64,000 bases of DNA from an uncultured Aquimarina sp. (GTDB lineage Bacteria; Bacteroidota; Bacteroidia; Flavobacteriales; Flavobacteriaceae), in assembly GCA_947503835.1 (NCBI GenBank), contig CANNFM010000006.1, forward strand, positions 1 to 64,000, read 5' to 3'. Under the pieces are notes generated by a model. It was given only the letters and a program-made list of their open reading frames with translations, was not told the origin of the DNA and ran no database searches. The position numbers and the translations under genes are program-made. Below, piece by piece: positions 24,489-34,439 of the stretch (position 1 is its first letter; each line of letters begins with the position of its first letter).

Positions 24489-25790
24489 ATGGAAAACCTT
24501 GATGCGGCAAGACTCCAGATGGCATTTACTCTTATATTTCATATTGTTTTTGCTTGTATTGGTATGGTCATGCCTTTTTTTATGGTAGTATCTCATTATA
24601 AATGGTTAAAAACACGTGATCAGATTTATTTAACGCTTACTAAGTCCTGGCAAAAAGGAGTGGCAATATTCTTTGTAACCGGTGCCGTCTCTGGTACAGC
24701 ATTATCTTTCGAACTAGGATTGCTATGGCCAGAGTTTATGAAACATGCCGGCCCTATTATTGGGATGCCTTTTTCATTAGAAGGAGCGGCCTTCTTTGTA
24801 GAAGCGATTGCGCTAGGGTTTTATTTATATGGCTGGAATAAACTGCCAGAGAAATTTCACTGGTTTACTGGTATTATTATTGGCGTATCTGGTGTTGCTT
24901 CTGGTATTTTGGTAGTGGCTGCAAACGGATGGATGAATGCTCCCAGCGGATTTGATTATATTGACGGAAAATTTCTGAATATAGATCCCATACAGGCGAT
25001 GCTTAATCCAGCGTGGTTCACGCAGGCACTGCATATGACACTTGCTGCATTTACAGCCACTGGTTTTGCAGTAGCAGGTATTCATGCGTATCAGGTGTAT
25101 AAAAAAAGAAAGGTCGAATTACACAAAAAGGCATTTAAGATTGCGATTACCTTTGGTGCTATTGCAGCAATTCTTCAACCAATTAGTGGTGATATTTCGG
25201 CAAAAGATATAGCAGTAAGACAGCCCGTAAAACTCGCCGCTATGGAGGCTCATTATAATACCGAAAAAGGAGCTCCATTATATATCGGTGGGATAGTGGA
25301 TACCGAAACACAAGAAGTGAAATATAAAATAGAATTACCTAAAATGTTATCCTTTCTGGCTTTCGGGGATTTTGATGCTGAGGTAAAAGGACTAAATGAT
25401 TTTCCCGAAGATGAGCATCCAAATGTAGCCATAGTGCACTACGCGTTTCAGATTATGGTAGGTATAGGGAGTTTGTTGTTATTGGCGGGAATCTTATACT
25501 TTATTTCTCTAAAGAGGAAGAAATGGTTCGATAATAGGAAGTACTGGTTGTTATTTGTTATACTAGCTCCTTTAGGGTTTATTGCCTTAGAAGCTGGCTG
25601 GATTGTTACCGAAGTGGGCAGGCAACCCTGGATTATTCATAAAATAATGAGAACCAAAGATGCGGTGACACCTATGCCAGGTATTGTTTTTAGTTTTTAT
25701 ATGTATGTTGCAGTATATCTCACCTTATCGATAGCAGTAACATGGTTGATGCTTCGCCAAATAAAAGTTTTAAATCGTTCAAATCATTAA
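24489..25790 (+). CDS. cydA: Cytochrome bd ubiquinol oxidase subunit I
   Basis: A 433-residue membrane protein with about nine helices. It carries the heme-ligand His in TLIFHIVFAC near residue 18, GRQPW near 385, the quinol-binding loop of the short (CIO-like) type and a family N-terminus (LDAARLQMAFTL). It oxidises quinol and reduces O2 to water in the inner membrane with high oxygen affinity. cydB begins 2 bp after its stop. The length is usual for short-Q-loop forms. Confidence 0.95.
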   Translation: MENLDAARLQMAFTLIFHIVFACIGMVMPFFMVVSHYKWLKTRDQIYLTLTKSWQKGVAIFFVTGAVSGTALSFELGLLWPEFMKHAGPIIGMPFSLEGAAFFVEAIALGFYLYGWNKLPEKFHWFTGIIIGVSGVASGILVVAANGWMNAPSGFDYIDGKFLNIDPIQAMLNPAWFTQALHMTLAAFTATGFAVAGIHAYQVYKKRKVELHKKAFKIAITFGAIAAILQPISGDISAKDIAVRQPVKLAAMEAHYNTEKGAPLYIGGIVDTETQEVKYKIELPKMLSFLAFGDFDAEVKGLNDFPEDEHPNVAIVHYAFQIMVGIGSLLLLAGILYFISLKRKKWFDNRKYWLLFVILAPLGFIALEAGWIVTEVGRQPWIIHKIMRTKDAVTPMPGIVFSFYMYVAVYLTLSIAVTWLMLRQIKVLNRSNH

Positions 25791-25792
25791 GT

Positions 25793-26827
25793 ATGTTATA
25801 TGTAGTTTTATTCTTTTTGATATTTTCATTGTATCTCTATGTAGTTTTGGGTGGCGCAGATTATGGTGCGGGGATTATAGAGCTTTTTTCTTCCGAAGAA
25901 AATCAAAAAATCACCAAGAAAACCATTTATCGAGTTATGGGACCTGTATGGGAAGCAAATCATATTTGGATTATTATCTTGATTGTAATTTTATGGATTG
26001 CTTTTCCTGCATATTATAATATCATGGTGATACATCTTCATATTCCTATCACCATTGTGTTATTAGGCGTTACATTAAGAGGAGTGGCTTTTGTGTTTAG
26101 ACACTACGACGCAATAATTGATAATTCACAGCAATTATATGACACTATGTTTAAGGTGTCAAGTTTGGTTACTCCTATTTTTTTAGGGATGGTATTTGGA
26201 GCATTAATAAGTGGTGAAATTATGGTCGTAGAAGATGCTTCTACCTTATCTTTTTATGAAGCCTTTATAAGACCGTGGTGTAATATTTTTAGTGTATTGG
26301 TTGGATTGTTTTTTGCCGCACTATGTGCATTTTTATCCTCTGTTTTGTTGATAGGTGAATCCGAAGGAGGCAATGAGAATATTTATATCAGAAAATCTAC
26401 TATAGCCGCCATAGTTGTTTTTGTTGTAGGGCTTGTAACTTTTGGTTATGGGTATTTTTCAGGAAATATATTTGTACTAGATTTTATAAAAGATCCTTTC
26501 ACGATGATTTTAGTTGTGTTTTCAGCAGTGTTATTATTCCCTTTATGGAAAACGATTAAGAATGGAAACAAGGTATGGAGTCGCTTTTTTGCCGGTTTAC
26601 AGGTGTTTTTAATTTTATTGGCCGCTCTGATTTCACATTTTCCTAATATCATTATTACAAAGACTGGGAGTATTAGTCTAATGGATAACATAGCTCCTGA
26701 TGCTGTGATTAATGTACTAGGAATAACATTAATTATAGGAGGAACTGTAATTCTACCAGGGTTATTTCATTTATTAAAATCATTTAAAATGATCAAGATT
26801 TTAGAACGAAATAGTACTTCTAATTAA
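25793..26827 (+). CDS. cydB: Cytochrome bd ubiquinol oxidase subunit II
   Basis: Start chosen at ATG 25793, two bases after the cydA stop, giving 344 residues; an upstream in-frame ATG lies inside cydA and adds an un-membrane-like leader. The protein has eight or so membrane helices with the CydB hallmark LGGADYGAGIIELF near the N-terminus and GPVWEANHIWIIILIVILW. It forms the oxidase with CydA. No cydX-like small ORF was seen before the tRNA that follows 32 bp later. Confidence 0.95.
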   Translation: MLYVVLFFLIFSLYLYVVLGGADYGAGIIELFSSEENQKITKKTIYRVMGPVWEANHIWIIILIVILWIAFPAYYNIMVIHLHIPITIVLLGVTLRGVAFVFRHYDAIIDNSQQLYDTMFKVSSLVTPIFLGMVFGALISGEIMVVEDASTLSFYEAFIRPWCNIFSVLVGLFFAALCAFLSSVLLIGESEGGNENIYIRKSTIAAIVVFVVGLVTFGYGYFSGNIFVLDFIKDPFTMILVVFSAVLLFPLWKTIKNGNKVWSRFFAGLQVFLILLAALISHFPNIIITKTGSISLMDNIAPDAVINVLGITLIIGGTVILPGLFHLLKSFKMIKILERNSTSN

Positions 26828-26859
26828 ATGCAAGATTATTATATTTGCAACCTAATTTT

Positions 26860-26937
26860 CGGGTAGTAGCTTAGTCCGGTTAAAGTGCTGGTCTGGGGGA
26901 CCAGAGATCGGAGGTTCGAATCCTCTCTACCCGACCA
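26860..26937 (+). tRNA. tRNA-Pro(GGG)
   Basis: Acceptor stem CGGGTAG/CTACCCG, D-arm TAGCTTAGTCCGGTTAAAGTGC, anticodon stem CTGGT/ACCAG with loop CTGGGGG (anticodon GGG), T-arm GGTTCGAATCC and an encoded CCA. 78 nt including CCA. A second proline tRNA (TGG) lies 6.7 kb away on the other strand. Confidence 0.95.
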
Positions 26938-26971
26938 AAAAGATCCAATGCCAAAGCATTGGATCTTTTAT
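26938..26971 (+). terminator. Terminator of tRNA-Pro(GGG)/cydAB region
   Basis: A 14-bp perfect stem, AAAAGATCCAATGC with GCATTGGATCTTTT, around a 4-nt loop, beginning right after the tRNA CCA. Confidence 0.9.
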
Positions 26972-27019
26972 TTACATTAACCTCAAAATTTCTTTAGAAT
27001 TTCTTATATAAGTGATATT

Positions 27020-27469
27020 TTATTCAACCCGATCATAATTTTCAGCTAGAGTATAATGTCCATTTTCATCTACCGAAATTTGTTGATACATTTTTTGCCC
27101 CATAACCAATTCAAATTTAAAGACCTTCATAGTATCAACAATTTTCATCATAGGTCCAGAAGCATATTCTAATCGCTCTTCAAGCATACCATCTTTAATG
27201 ATATAACTTCCATACCCGAACCATTCATTACTATCCTTGGGGTCAAATCGAGTCCACATTACTTTTCCTTTACTATACACTTTTACTTGCCTATATCCAT
27301 TTTGATTAAAAACAGTATCGCTTATTTGATTGTTTTCATTATAAAGAAATTGATGTTTTAGTTCCCAAACACCTTCAAGGTTATATGGCTCAATAGATGT
27401 ATTATTGTCCTTTTCTGTAAACGCTAAGATAGAACAGATTCCAAATAAAAGAAGTACTATGTTTTTCAT
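27020..27469 (-). CDS. Exported lipocalin-like hypothetical protein
   Basis: A 149-residue protein with a signal peptide (IVLLLFGICSILAF). The body begins LEGVWELKHQFLYN and contains YRQVKVYSKGKVMWTRFDPKDSNEWFGYGSYIIKDG and MLEERLEYASG. This is the pattern of Bacteroidota lipocalin-like/DUF4488 exported proteins that bind small hydrophobic ligands. No lipobox Cys is present, so it is periplasmic or secreted. It lies convergent to the tRNA-Pro and is apparently monocistronic. Confidence 0.6.
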   Translation of the reverse strand: MKNIVLLLFGICSILAFTEKDNNTSIEPYNLEGVWELKHQFLYNENNQISDTVFNQNGYRQVKVYSKGKVMWTRFDPKDSNEWFGYGSYIIKDGMLEERLEYASGPMMKIVDTMKVFKFELVMGQKMYQQISVDENGHYTLAENYDRVE

Positions 27470-27595
27470 TATTGAGAGGTTTATGATCTGTATTCTATTA
27501 ATTTACGAAAATTTTATGAGATTTGTTTTAATTCTAGAGGCTTTATCATTTATTTAAACTTTTAATTTTTATGAATTTACCGATCAAATGAATGC

Positions 27596-28720
27596 TTACT
27601 TTGATAATTTTTTCTGGATCATTTCGAAAGCGAGCTCTTCAACGATTTGTTTGGCCTTAGTAAACGCTTCTTTTTCATTGGGGCATGTAGATAGCACTGT
27701 TCTTAGATCTGTAATGTTTAATGATTTTGTTTCAAGAATTGATAAGTCTGATGCTCCAGAGATAGCATAAACTGGAATTTTTTTTGTTTTTGCGAATTGA
27801 GAAACCCCGAAAACTACTTTACCATGTAGTGTTTGTTGATCAATTTTACCTTCACCAGTAAAAATCAAATCGGTATTCTTTATAGCTTTTGAAAATTGAG
27901 TAATCTCAAGCATGGTTTTAATTCCTGATTGAAGAGTCGAATTTAAAAAAGCAATACTTCCACCACCAATTCCTCCGGCGGCACCCGCCCCAGGTAGGTT
28001 AGCTATATTTTTATGTAATTGCTTTGCAATAAGGGTAGAGAAATGGGTTAATCCTTTATCCAGGATTTCGATCTCTTTCGAATTAGCTCCTTTTTGTGCC
28101 GCAAAAACGTGTGCAGCTCCTCGTGATCCATATAATGGGTTATCTACATCGCATAGTGTAATAAATTTTACTGTGTTAGGGATATCTTTATTTTCTGGAA
28201 GTTGTATCGATGTTATTTTTTCAAGGTTTTTACCTATAGGTTGTAGATGTTTTTCATTTTTATCTAGAAAAGTATATCCTAATGCGCTAGCCATCCCGAT
28301 ACCTGCATCGCAAGTTGCAGAACCGCCAATCAATAAGTAGATGGTAGTCACTCCTCTTTGTATTGCATTTAGGATTAATTCACCTGTGCCATAGGTAGTA
28401 GTATGCATGCAATTACGCTCATGGTCTTTGAGCAATACCAAACCCGAAGCGGCAGCCATTTCGATATAGGCAGTATCCATCGTTTTTTTATAACTGGCTT
28501 TAATGGGGCGAAATAATGGGTCATGTACTGTAAGGGTAATGGTTTTCAGATCCAGATGTTGCTCCAGAATATCTAACGAACCATCACCTCCATCTGCAAG
28601 AGGGTGTTTTACTACCTCTATAGTTGGATCATATTTGTTAATTCCGGATGCAATTGCATCGCATACAGCCACTGCACTAAGTGACCCTTTGAATTTATCT
28701 GGTGCTACAAGAATTTTCAT
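27596..28720 (-). CDS. Glycerate kinase (GarK/GlxK family)
   Basis: A 374-residue protein with the glycerate kinase type 1 signatures: MKILVAPDKFKGSLSA at the start, PLADGGDGSLD, AASGLVLL, GSATCDAGIGMASALGY, GAGAAGGIGGG and LIFTGEGKIDQQTLHGK. It phosphorylates D-glycerate to 2-phosphoglycerate. It lies 10 bp downstream of a DASS-family anion/Na symporter on the same strand, so the pair probably imports and phosphorylates glycerate or a related acid. Confidence 0.93.
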   Translation of the reverse strand: MKILVAPDKFKGSLSAVAVCDAIASGINKYDPTIEVVKHPLADGGDGSLDILEQHLDLKTITLTVHDPLFRPIKASYKKTMDTAYIEMAAASGLVLLKDHERNCMHTTTYGTGELILNAIQRGVTTIYLLIGGSATCDAGIGMASALGYTFLDKNEKHLQPIGKNLEKITSIQLPENKDIPNTVKFITLCDVDNPLYGSRGAAHVFAAQKGANSKEIEILDKGLTHFSTLIAKQLHKNIANLPGAGAAGGIGGGSIAFLNSTLQSGIKTMLEITQFSKAIKNTDLIFTGEGKIDQQTLHGKVVFGVSQFAKTKKIPVYAISGASDLSILETKSLNITDLRTVLSTCPNEKEAFTKAKQIVEELAFEMIQKKLSK

Positions 28721-28730
28721 AACGCATTTG

Positions 28731-30185
28731 TTATTTAAATAACTCAGGAAAAGTATTTATATCAATGTCCCATAGAATAGGCAATAAAAAGTATACCAAA
28801 ACTGTAGCTACAAAAATAGAGATTATATTCATCCAGAAACCAGCTTTTATCATGACGGGTATGGTTAACAATCCAGAACCAAAAACCACCGCATTAGGAG
28901 GTGTTGCTACAGGCAACATAAATGCACAAGATGCTGCTATGGTGGCGGCAGCCATCAAAAAATATGGATGCACGTCTATAGAGAGCGCTAAGGCTGCTAA
29001 TACAGGCATTAACATAGCTGCCGTTGCAACATTTGAGGTGATTTCCGTTAGAAAATTAATAACTGCTATGATGGCTAGCAGTAATAGTACTGTTGGGAAA
29101 ACTTCAAACAAGGTAAGTTGATTTCCAATCCATTGTGCTAATCCCGAGACTTTAAATCCTTCAGCCAGGGCAAGACCACCTCCAAAGAGTAATAATATAC
29201 CCCAGGGGATGTTTTCGGCAGTTTGCCAGTTAATGATTCCGATTTTTTTCTTTTCGCCAGAAGGAATTATAAAAAGAGCAACAGCTCCTGTAATAGCAAT
29301 TAAGGTATCATTAATCCCCGGAATGATTTTTTTAAGAAGGAATGAATTTGTGATCCAGCACAGTGCAACTACTATAAATACAATGAATACAGATTTTTCT
29401 TTATAGGATATTTTTCCTAATTCTTTGAGTTGCGTAGTTATTGTTGTTTTTCCTCCCGGAATACCTTCTTTGGTTACAGGAAATACAACTTTGGTAAGAT
29501 ACAACCAACCAATCGCTAGCATTAGTATTGAAAAGGGAAGCCCTAGTGACATCCATTGGGTAAATGATATCGTCTGGCCGTATAATTCTTCTACGATACC
29601 AACAAAAATGATGTTAGTGGGAGTGCCAATAATGGTTGCGATTCCGCCAATAGAGCAACCATAGGCAATAGCAAACATTAGTGATTTTCCCATGCTTTTT
29701 TTAATTTCATCTTCGGCCTGAATTTGAGAAACAACCGCCATTCCGATTGGAAGCATCATTACTGCTGTTGCAGTATTGGATATCCACATGCTTAAGAAAG
29801 CTGTAGCGATCATAAATCCTAAGATTACATTATTCCAATCGCTTCCTATAGTATGAATTATATTGAGAGCGATACGCTTATGAAGGTTTGTTTTTTCTAT
29901 GGCTGCCGATAAAATGAATCCTCCTAAAAATAAAAAGATCATCTGATTTGCAAATGCTGCCGATACACCTTTTACCGACATAACCCCGGTTATTGGAAAT
30001 AATATGAAAGGTAATAAAGCGGTAGCAGAAATTGGAATAGCTTCAGTAATCCACCAAATGGCTATCCAGGTACCTATTGCAAGTGTGGCGGTTCCTTCGA
30101 GTGTTAGCCCTTCTGCATGGAAAAAAAAGAAAATTAACAAAAACAGAATGGGGCCTGCAAAGAGCCCGATAGACTTTGTCGTCAT
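28731..30185 (-). CDS. DASS/SLC13-family Na+/anion symporter
   Basis: A 484-residue membrane protein with 11-12 hydrophobic segments. It carries the SLC13 signature motifs SNTATAVMMLPIGMAV and, near the C-terminus, EITSNVATAAMLMPVLAAL followed by MLPVATPPNAVVFGSG. Members import di- or tricarboxylates, glycerate-like acids or sulfate with sodium. Being in one unit with a glycerate kinase suggests a glycerate-type substrate, an inference from context only. Confidence 0.9.
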   Translation of the reverse strand: MTTKSIGLFAGPILFLLIFFFFHAEGLTLEGTATLAIGTWIAIWWITEAIPISATALLPFILFPITGVMSVKGVSAAFANQMIFLFLGGFILSAAIEKTNLHKRIALNIIHTIGSDWNNVILGFMIATAFLSMWISNTATAVMMLPIGMAVVSQIQAEDEIKKSMGKSLMFAIAYGCSIGGIATIIGTPTNIIFVGIVEELYGQTISFTQWMSLGLPFSILMLAIGWLYLTKVVFPVTKEGIPGGKTTITTQLKELGKISYKEKSVFIVFIVVALCWITNSFLLKKIIPGINDTLIAITGAVALFIIPSGEKKKIGIINWQTAENIPWGILLLFGGGLALAEGFKVSGLAQWIGNQLTLFEVFPTVLLLLAIIAVINFLTEITSNVATAAMLMPVLAALALSIDVHPYFLMAAATIAASCAFMLPVATPPNAVVFGSGLLTIPVMIKAGFWMNIISIFVATVLVYFLLPILWDIDINTFPELFK

Positions 30186-30348
30186 ATTAGTATCAGTTTT
30201 TAAGATCTCTGTTTTGTGAAACAGACTTTGTGAATTTAGTGGAAATATTTGAATCTATTTTATATTGGGTATGGTAGACTTAGTTGTGAACAACAATAAA
30301 ACATTATGGCTGCAGAAATAAGAAGAAATAATTCTTAATTTAGGGGGT

Positions 30349-31683
30349 ATGATCACTGGACCATCTTTACTACTTCTGATATTAACATCTATAGTCTTAA
30401 TTATACTTTTGACTGCTAAATTCAAACTTCATCCATTTCTGGCATTAATTATAGCTTGTTTTTTTCTGGGGATTACGGTGAGAATACCTTTACCCGAACT
30501 TATAAAATCTATGGAAAAAGGTTTTGGAGGTATCATGAGCTACATCGGGATGATTGTAATTTTTGGTAGTGTGATTGGAGTGTTTTTAGAAAAATCGGGA
30601 GGTGCCATGAAAATTGCACAGCATATTATTAAACTCACAGGTGAAAAGAGGACAATTCCTGCTATTTCTTTGATTGGGGCAGTAGTAAGTGTTCCTGTTT
30701 TTTGTGATAGTGGATTTATTTTACTTTCGGGATTAGCAAATAAACTAAGTAAATTAAGTCAGACAAGTAAGGCTAGTTTAAATTTGGCGTTAGCTACAGG
30801 ATTGTATACTACGCACACTTTGGTGCCTCCTACGCCTGGTCCGATTGCTGCAGCAGGAAATATAGGAGCCTCAGCTTATTTAGGAACGATCATTTTATTG
30901 GGTTTATGCTTTAGTATTCCCGTATTATTCATTACCCAATTACTTTCTAAAAAGTTGGGGAAACATATTGTTACTAAAGAAGTGCATAATGAAATAGAGG
31001 AGGAGGATCTGACTATAATGCCTTCTTTAAAAAATGCTCTTATTCCTTTACTACTTCCAATTTTGTTAATTGCGCTAGGTACAATATTTCGTTTTACTGG
31101 AATTGACACACCATGGTTAAATTTTTTAAGTGCACCTGTGGTAGCCATTTTTATAGGCGCAATTGTTGCGATGTTATTGTTACGGCCCAAGACTGAGAAC
31201 AAATATTCGGATTGGTTTATTGAAGCAATAAAGGTGTCTGGGCCGATACTAATTATTACAGCTGCAGGGGGTGCATTTGGGGGGGTGTTAAAGGCAACTC
31301 CACTTTCCGAATATGTATCACTATGGATGACTTCTGGAGATTCTAATGATGTTTTGATTCTAATTCTAATTTTTATAATAGCCGCAGTCTTAAAATCGGC
31401 CCAAGGTTCTTCAACCAGTGCTATGGTTATTACTTCTTCGCTTCTAGCCCCGTTGATCCCGGTGTTGGGTTGGGATTCTGCCATTCAATTTGCATTGGCA
31501 GTTTTGGTCATTGGAGGAGGAGCTATGACAGTATCTCACTTTAATGATAGCTATTTTTGGGTGGTTTCTCAGTTTAGTGGAATGAGCGCTAAAGATACGA
31601 ACAGATCTTTTACTTTAATTACTGGGATACAGGGAGTATTGGTGTTAACCTTTTCTATATTGATTTGGCTTTTTGTGATATAA
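30349..31683 (+). CDS. GntP-family gluconate/organic acid permease
   Basis: A 444-residue membrane protein with about 12 helices and GntP family motifs: HPFLALIIACFFLGI, KGFGGIMSYIGMIVIFGSVIGVFLEKSGGA, PVFCDSGFILL, THTLVPPTPGPIAAAG and AQGSSTSAMVITSS. GntP permeases import gluconate or related sugar acids, including D-glycerate. It is divergent from the DASS/glycerate kinase pair, which suggests a shared organic-acid locus. The ATG follows a TTTAGGGGGT stretch that may act as ribosome binding site. Confidence 0.92.
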   Translation: MITGPSLLLLILTSIVLIILLTAKFKLHPFLALIIACFFLGITVRIPLPELIKSMEKGFGGIMSYIGMIVIFGSVIGVFLEKSGGAMKIAQHIIKLTGEKRTIPAISLIGAVVSVPVFCDSGFILLSGLANKLSKLSQTSKASLNLALATGLYTTHTLVPPTPGPIAAAGNIGASAYLGTIILLGLCFSIPVLFITQLLSKKLGKHIVTKEVHNEIEEEDLTIMPSLKNALIPLLLPILLIALGTIFRFTGIDTPWLNFLSAPVVAIFIGAIVAMLLLRPKTENKYSDWFIEAIKVSGPILIITAAGGAFGGVLKATPLSEYVSLWMTSGDSNDVLILILIFIIAAVLKSAQGSSTSAMVITSSLLAPLIPVLGWDSAIQFALAVLVIGGGAMTVSHFNDSYFWVVSQFSGMSAKDTNRSFTLITGIQGVLVLTFSILIWLFVI

Positions 31684-31715
31684 CCGTAAATAATTAGTTA
31701 GGATTAAGCTACAAT

Positions 31716-31796
31716 TCGGCATGAAAGAACTGAAATGAACATGTAAACAAATCCATTATGAATGGGGTTTTGAGATTCAACTCCTTTTCATGCCGA
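31716..31796. terminator. Nested inverted repeat between convergent genes
   Basis: TCGGCATGAAA (31716-31726) pairs perfectly with TTTCATGCCGA (31786-31796). Inside, CCATTATGAATGG is a smaller palindrome. It lies between the convergent gntP-like and MarR-GNAT genes, where a bidirectional terminator is expected, although the stem is unusually far apart. Confidence 0.4.
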
Positions 31797-31810
31797 GTTT
31801 ATAGTTTTTT

Positions 31811-32764
31811 TTATTTTAAAGTTAATTCCATTTGAATATTGCACCGTTCATAAGGAGTCGAATGTCCAATAACTTTTTTGAAACCAAGTTTATGATATAG
31901 ATTTATGGCCGGTTTTAAAATTGTATTGCTCTCTAGATATATGTTTTTTGCACCTAAAGATATTGCTTTTTCTATGACTACCTTACCTAATAACCAACCT
32001 ATTCCTTTTCCTTTTGCAATAGGAGAGACGGCCATTTTTGCAAGTTCAAAATCATAATTCGGATCATTCATTTTTATTAATGCACATACCCCAACCGGTT
32101 TATTATCGTATAATGCGATCAAGATGTGTCCACCTTCATCTAATATGTACTTTTTTGGATGATCTAATGCCTTTCGATCAGCCTCTTCCATTTTGAAGTA
32201 GGTAGTTATCCATTCTTCATTTAAACGCTTAAAGAATTCTTGATGCTTTAATTCATAAGGTACAATCCTCACTTTTTCCGACTCTCGCTGTTTCTTACTC
32301 TCTTTAACACGCTGAAGAATTGATTTTTGATCCAATAAGAATTCAAATTCTTCCATCGCATTCCATAAATTATTTCTGCTTTGATTTAGAATTTCTTCTA
32401 CGGCTATTTTTACATCAATATATTGTTCTTCAATTCGGAAGGCCAATATTTTTCCTTGATCAGAAAGTTGAATATTGTTTTTCCTTTTATCATTTTTATC
32501 CTTTTTTTCATTTGCAATTCCGGCTTTGATCATTTCACGCACTATTTTGCTAACAGAAGGATGGGAGTGACCTATATCATCAGCGATTTCTGTAATTGAT
32601 CTTTCATTAGTCTGTGACAAAATATAAAAAACCGGAAACCATTTTGGTTTTAAACCCACATCATACATTGGGTAAATTTTAGCTGCGTCTTCAGCAACTT
32701 TGTCGCTAAGCATTCTTAACCTGGTACCTATTGCAATAATGCCTATATCATCAAAAAAATCCAT
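31811..32764 (-). CDS. MarR-type HTH fused to GNAT acetyltransferase
   Basis: A 317-residue protein. Residues ~30-110 are a MarR winged helix (SITEIADDIGHSHPSVSKIVREMIKAGIANEKKDKNDKRKNNIQL). Residues ~165-317 are a GNAT domain with the acetyl-CoA motif MAVSPIAKGKGIGWLLGKVVIEKA and ending NLYHKLGFKKV. Such fusions are widespread in bacteria; some GNAT parts modify small molecules or proteins, and the MarR part regulates. No close gene partner; the upstream region is short. Substrate unknown. Confidence 0.9.
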   Translation of the reverse strand: MDFFDDIGIIAIGTRLRMLSDKVAEDAAKIYPMYDVGLKPKWFPVFYILSQTNERSITEIADDIGHSHPSVSKIVREMIKAGIANEKKDKNDKRKNNIQLSDQGKILAFRIEEQYIDVKIAVEEILNQSRNNLWNAMEEFEFLLDQKSILQRVKESKKQRESEKVRIVPYELKHQEFFKRLNEEWITTYFKMEEADRKALDHPKKYILDEGGHILIALYDNKPVGVCALIKMNDPNYDFELAKMAVSPIAKGKGIGWLLGKVVIEKAISLGAKNIYLESNTILKPAINLYHKLGFKKVIGHSTPYERCNIQMELTLK

Positions 32765-32860
32765 ATATAAAAATAACTACGTAATTGGTTACGTAAATAT
32801 AAAAATTTTCTTTAACTTTTCAAAATTCACACTATAGATCCTTAAAAATGCAAACAAAAA

Positions 32861-32890
32861 AATCCGATCGTTTAGGATCGGATTCTTTAT
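32861..32890 (-). terminator. Rho-independent terminator
   Basis: AATCCGATC (32861-32869) pairs with GATCGGATT (32876-32884) with a 6-nt loop. On the minus strand it is followed by a T run, so it ends the OmpA-like gene's transcript. Confidence 0.85.
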
Positions 32891-32906
32891 AGGATTGTTG
32901 ATGTTT

Positions 32907-33734
32907 TTATTCTTTAGCTCCGTTTTTCATGTTCTCTTTTACCAGAGCATAGAACTCACCAAATTTGGCATCAATTATGATTCTGGTTGCAGTTTCTATA
33001 CTTTGAGATCCATACTCACTTTTCCCTAAGACATTCATTCTTTTTGGATCTACTTTAAAATCATTTTGCAAAGCTCGCACTACAGCGGCAGCTTGTTTTG
33101 CACTAAGATCCCAGTTATCGACTATGCTCTTATCTTTGATATTTAAAGCATTACTATTTCCTTCTACAATGATTTTTAAATCGGTTTTTGCATTTAAAGC
33201 ATTGGCTATTTTTCCTAATAAAGCTTTCGCTTTATCATCGATAGTATAACTTTTATCACTCTCTCCAAATAATAAGGTGTTAGCTAAGGTTATAAGGACA
33301 CTTCCGTTTTTTAATGCAATAGTATTGGCTTGGTCTCCAAGTGCATTCTTTAAAACTTTTAAAGTTTCTAATTTTGTAGCATCACTTTGGCTAATGGCAT
33401 CATTAATAGTCTTTAGTTGCTTATCTTTTTCCTGAAGGCTTTCTAATGAAGACTCTAAGTTTTGGGCTTTCTTTTTAGAAAGTTCGGTAAAATTTCCCAT
33501 GTTGGCCAAAAGCGAAGCATTGGTTTCTTTTAAATCTTTAACCTGAGCTTGCATCGTTTCTACCTGGGTAAGTGTAGCTTTTTCTTTTTTTCGAGAATCA
33601 TTTAATTCTCCTTCGGTTACTTTTAGCTCTTTTCTTAGTTTATCTATTTCGTCTAAAAGATCCTTTTTTTTCTGAGAATATACAGATGAAGTCGTGATCA
33701 ATAGAACAGAGGCTAATAAAATAATTTTTTTCAT
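32907..33734 (-). CDS. Coiled-coil OmpA/MotB-like envelope protein
   Basis: Start taken at the internal ATG (33734, MKKIILLASVLL) because a signal peptide begins there; the longer ORF adds eight residues. About 275 residues: signal peptide ending VYSQ, a coiled coil with heptad-rich LLDEIDKLRKELKVTEGEL to ~115, then an OmpA-like peptidoglycan-binding domain with LKIIVEGNSNA, WDLSAKQAAAVVRALQND and MNVLGKSEYGS. It probably bridges periplasm and cell wall. A lipoprotein follows upstream at 33803 on the same strand. Confidence 0.8.
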   Translation of the reverse strand: MKKIILLASVLLITTSSVYSQKKKDLLDEIDKLRKELKVTEGELNDSRKKEKATLTQVETMQAQVKDLKETNASLLANMGNFTELSKKKAQNLESSLESLQEKDKQLKTINDAISQSDATKLETLKVLKNALGDQANTIALKNGSVLITLANTLLFGESDKSYTIDDKAKALLGKIANALNAKTDLKIIVEGNSNALNIKDKSIVDNWDLSAKQAAAVVRALQNDFKVDPKRMNVLGKSEYGSQSIETATRIIIDAKFGEFYALVKENMKNGAKE

Positions 33735-33802
33735 GGATTTGAATATGATTTGTTGCAACTGCTAAAGTAAAACTTTTTTACAAATAACAAAGTAACAGTA
33801 CG

Positions 33803-34237
33803 CTATGACTTTTCTAATAGCTTTTTAGCATTTTTTATACTTGAATGGATTTGATCTTTTAATTCATGTACTTTAACTTTTTCTTTCTGAAGTAATTTCA
33901 TTTGAGTAGATAACTTTTCTGCATCCATTTTACTGTCTTCATTTTCATGCGGAAAATTATCACTAAAATCACTCATCCATTTCATCATAAAATCATATGA
34001 ATCCTTTAGGTCTTGTTGAGCTTTAGCATGAGTTTTTCCTACTTCTGTAGTGTCAATTTTTGGATCAAGATACTTGATTAAGGTGCTTATTTCTCCCATT
34101 TTAGGCATCACTTCATCATGCACATCGATCACTTCTTGCATTAAAGTGTCAAATTTTTGTTCTTCTCCAGAAAGCTGATTGCAGGATATGCATAATAACA
34201 ATATCAGCGATACTGAATATAAAAAGGGTAGTTTCAT
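33803..34237 (-). CDS. Lipoprotein with helical coiled-coil body
   Basis: A 144-residue protein with a lipobox (LLLCISC, Cys about 19) so it is predicted to be lipidated. The remainder is helical and charged (FDTLMQEVIDVHDEVMPKMGEI, LKYLDP, LKDSYDFMMKWM, LLQKEKVKVHELKDQI). It resembles viral A-type inclusion-like lipoproteins annotated in flavobacteria; function unknown. It lies upstream of the OmpA-like coiled-coil protein and may act with it at the envelope. Confidence 0.7.
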   Translation of the reverse strand: MKLPFLYSVSLILLLCISCNQLSGEEQKFDTLMQEVIDVHDEVMPKMGEISTLIKYLDPKIDTTEVGKTHAKAQQDLKDSYDFMMKWMSDFSDNFPHENEDSKMDAEKLSTQMKLLQKEKVKVHELKDQIHSSIKNAKKLLEKS

Positions 34238-34439
34238 AATTTAAAATATTAAAGTTGTTTAGTGCTAGTAATATTACTTCAAAGATATTACTTTTCCTTG
34301 TCTTGCCGAAGTTTTGCTACGTTATATTGTTTGTAGGTTTTACTCATTTTTGGCTTATTTTTTACTACTATGAAAAAACAAAAAAACCAATAATTAAAAT
34401 GGAAGTTAGGATTTAGCAGCCATACGAAGTATTGATATC

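Noticed and set aside
25742..25792. Extended cydB start inside cydA
   Set aside because: Adds a polar leader not seen in CydB; ATG 25793 directly follows the cydA stop.
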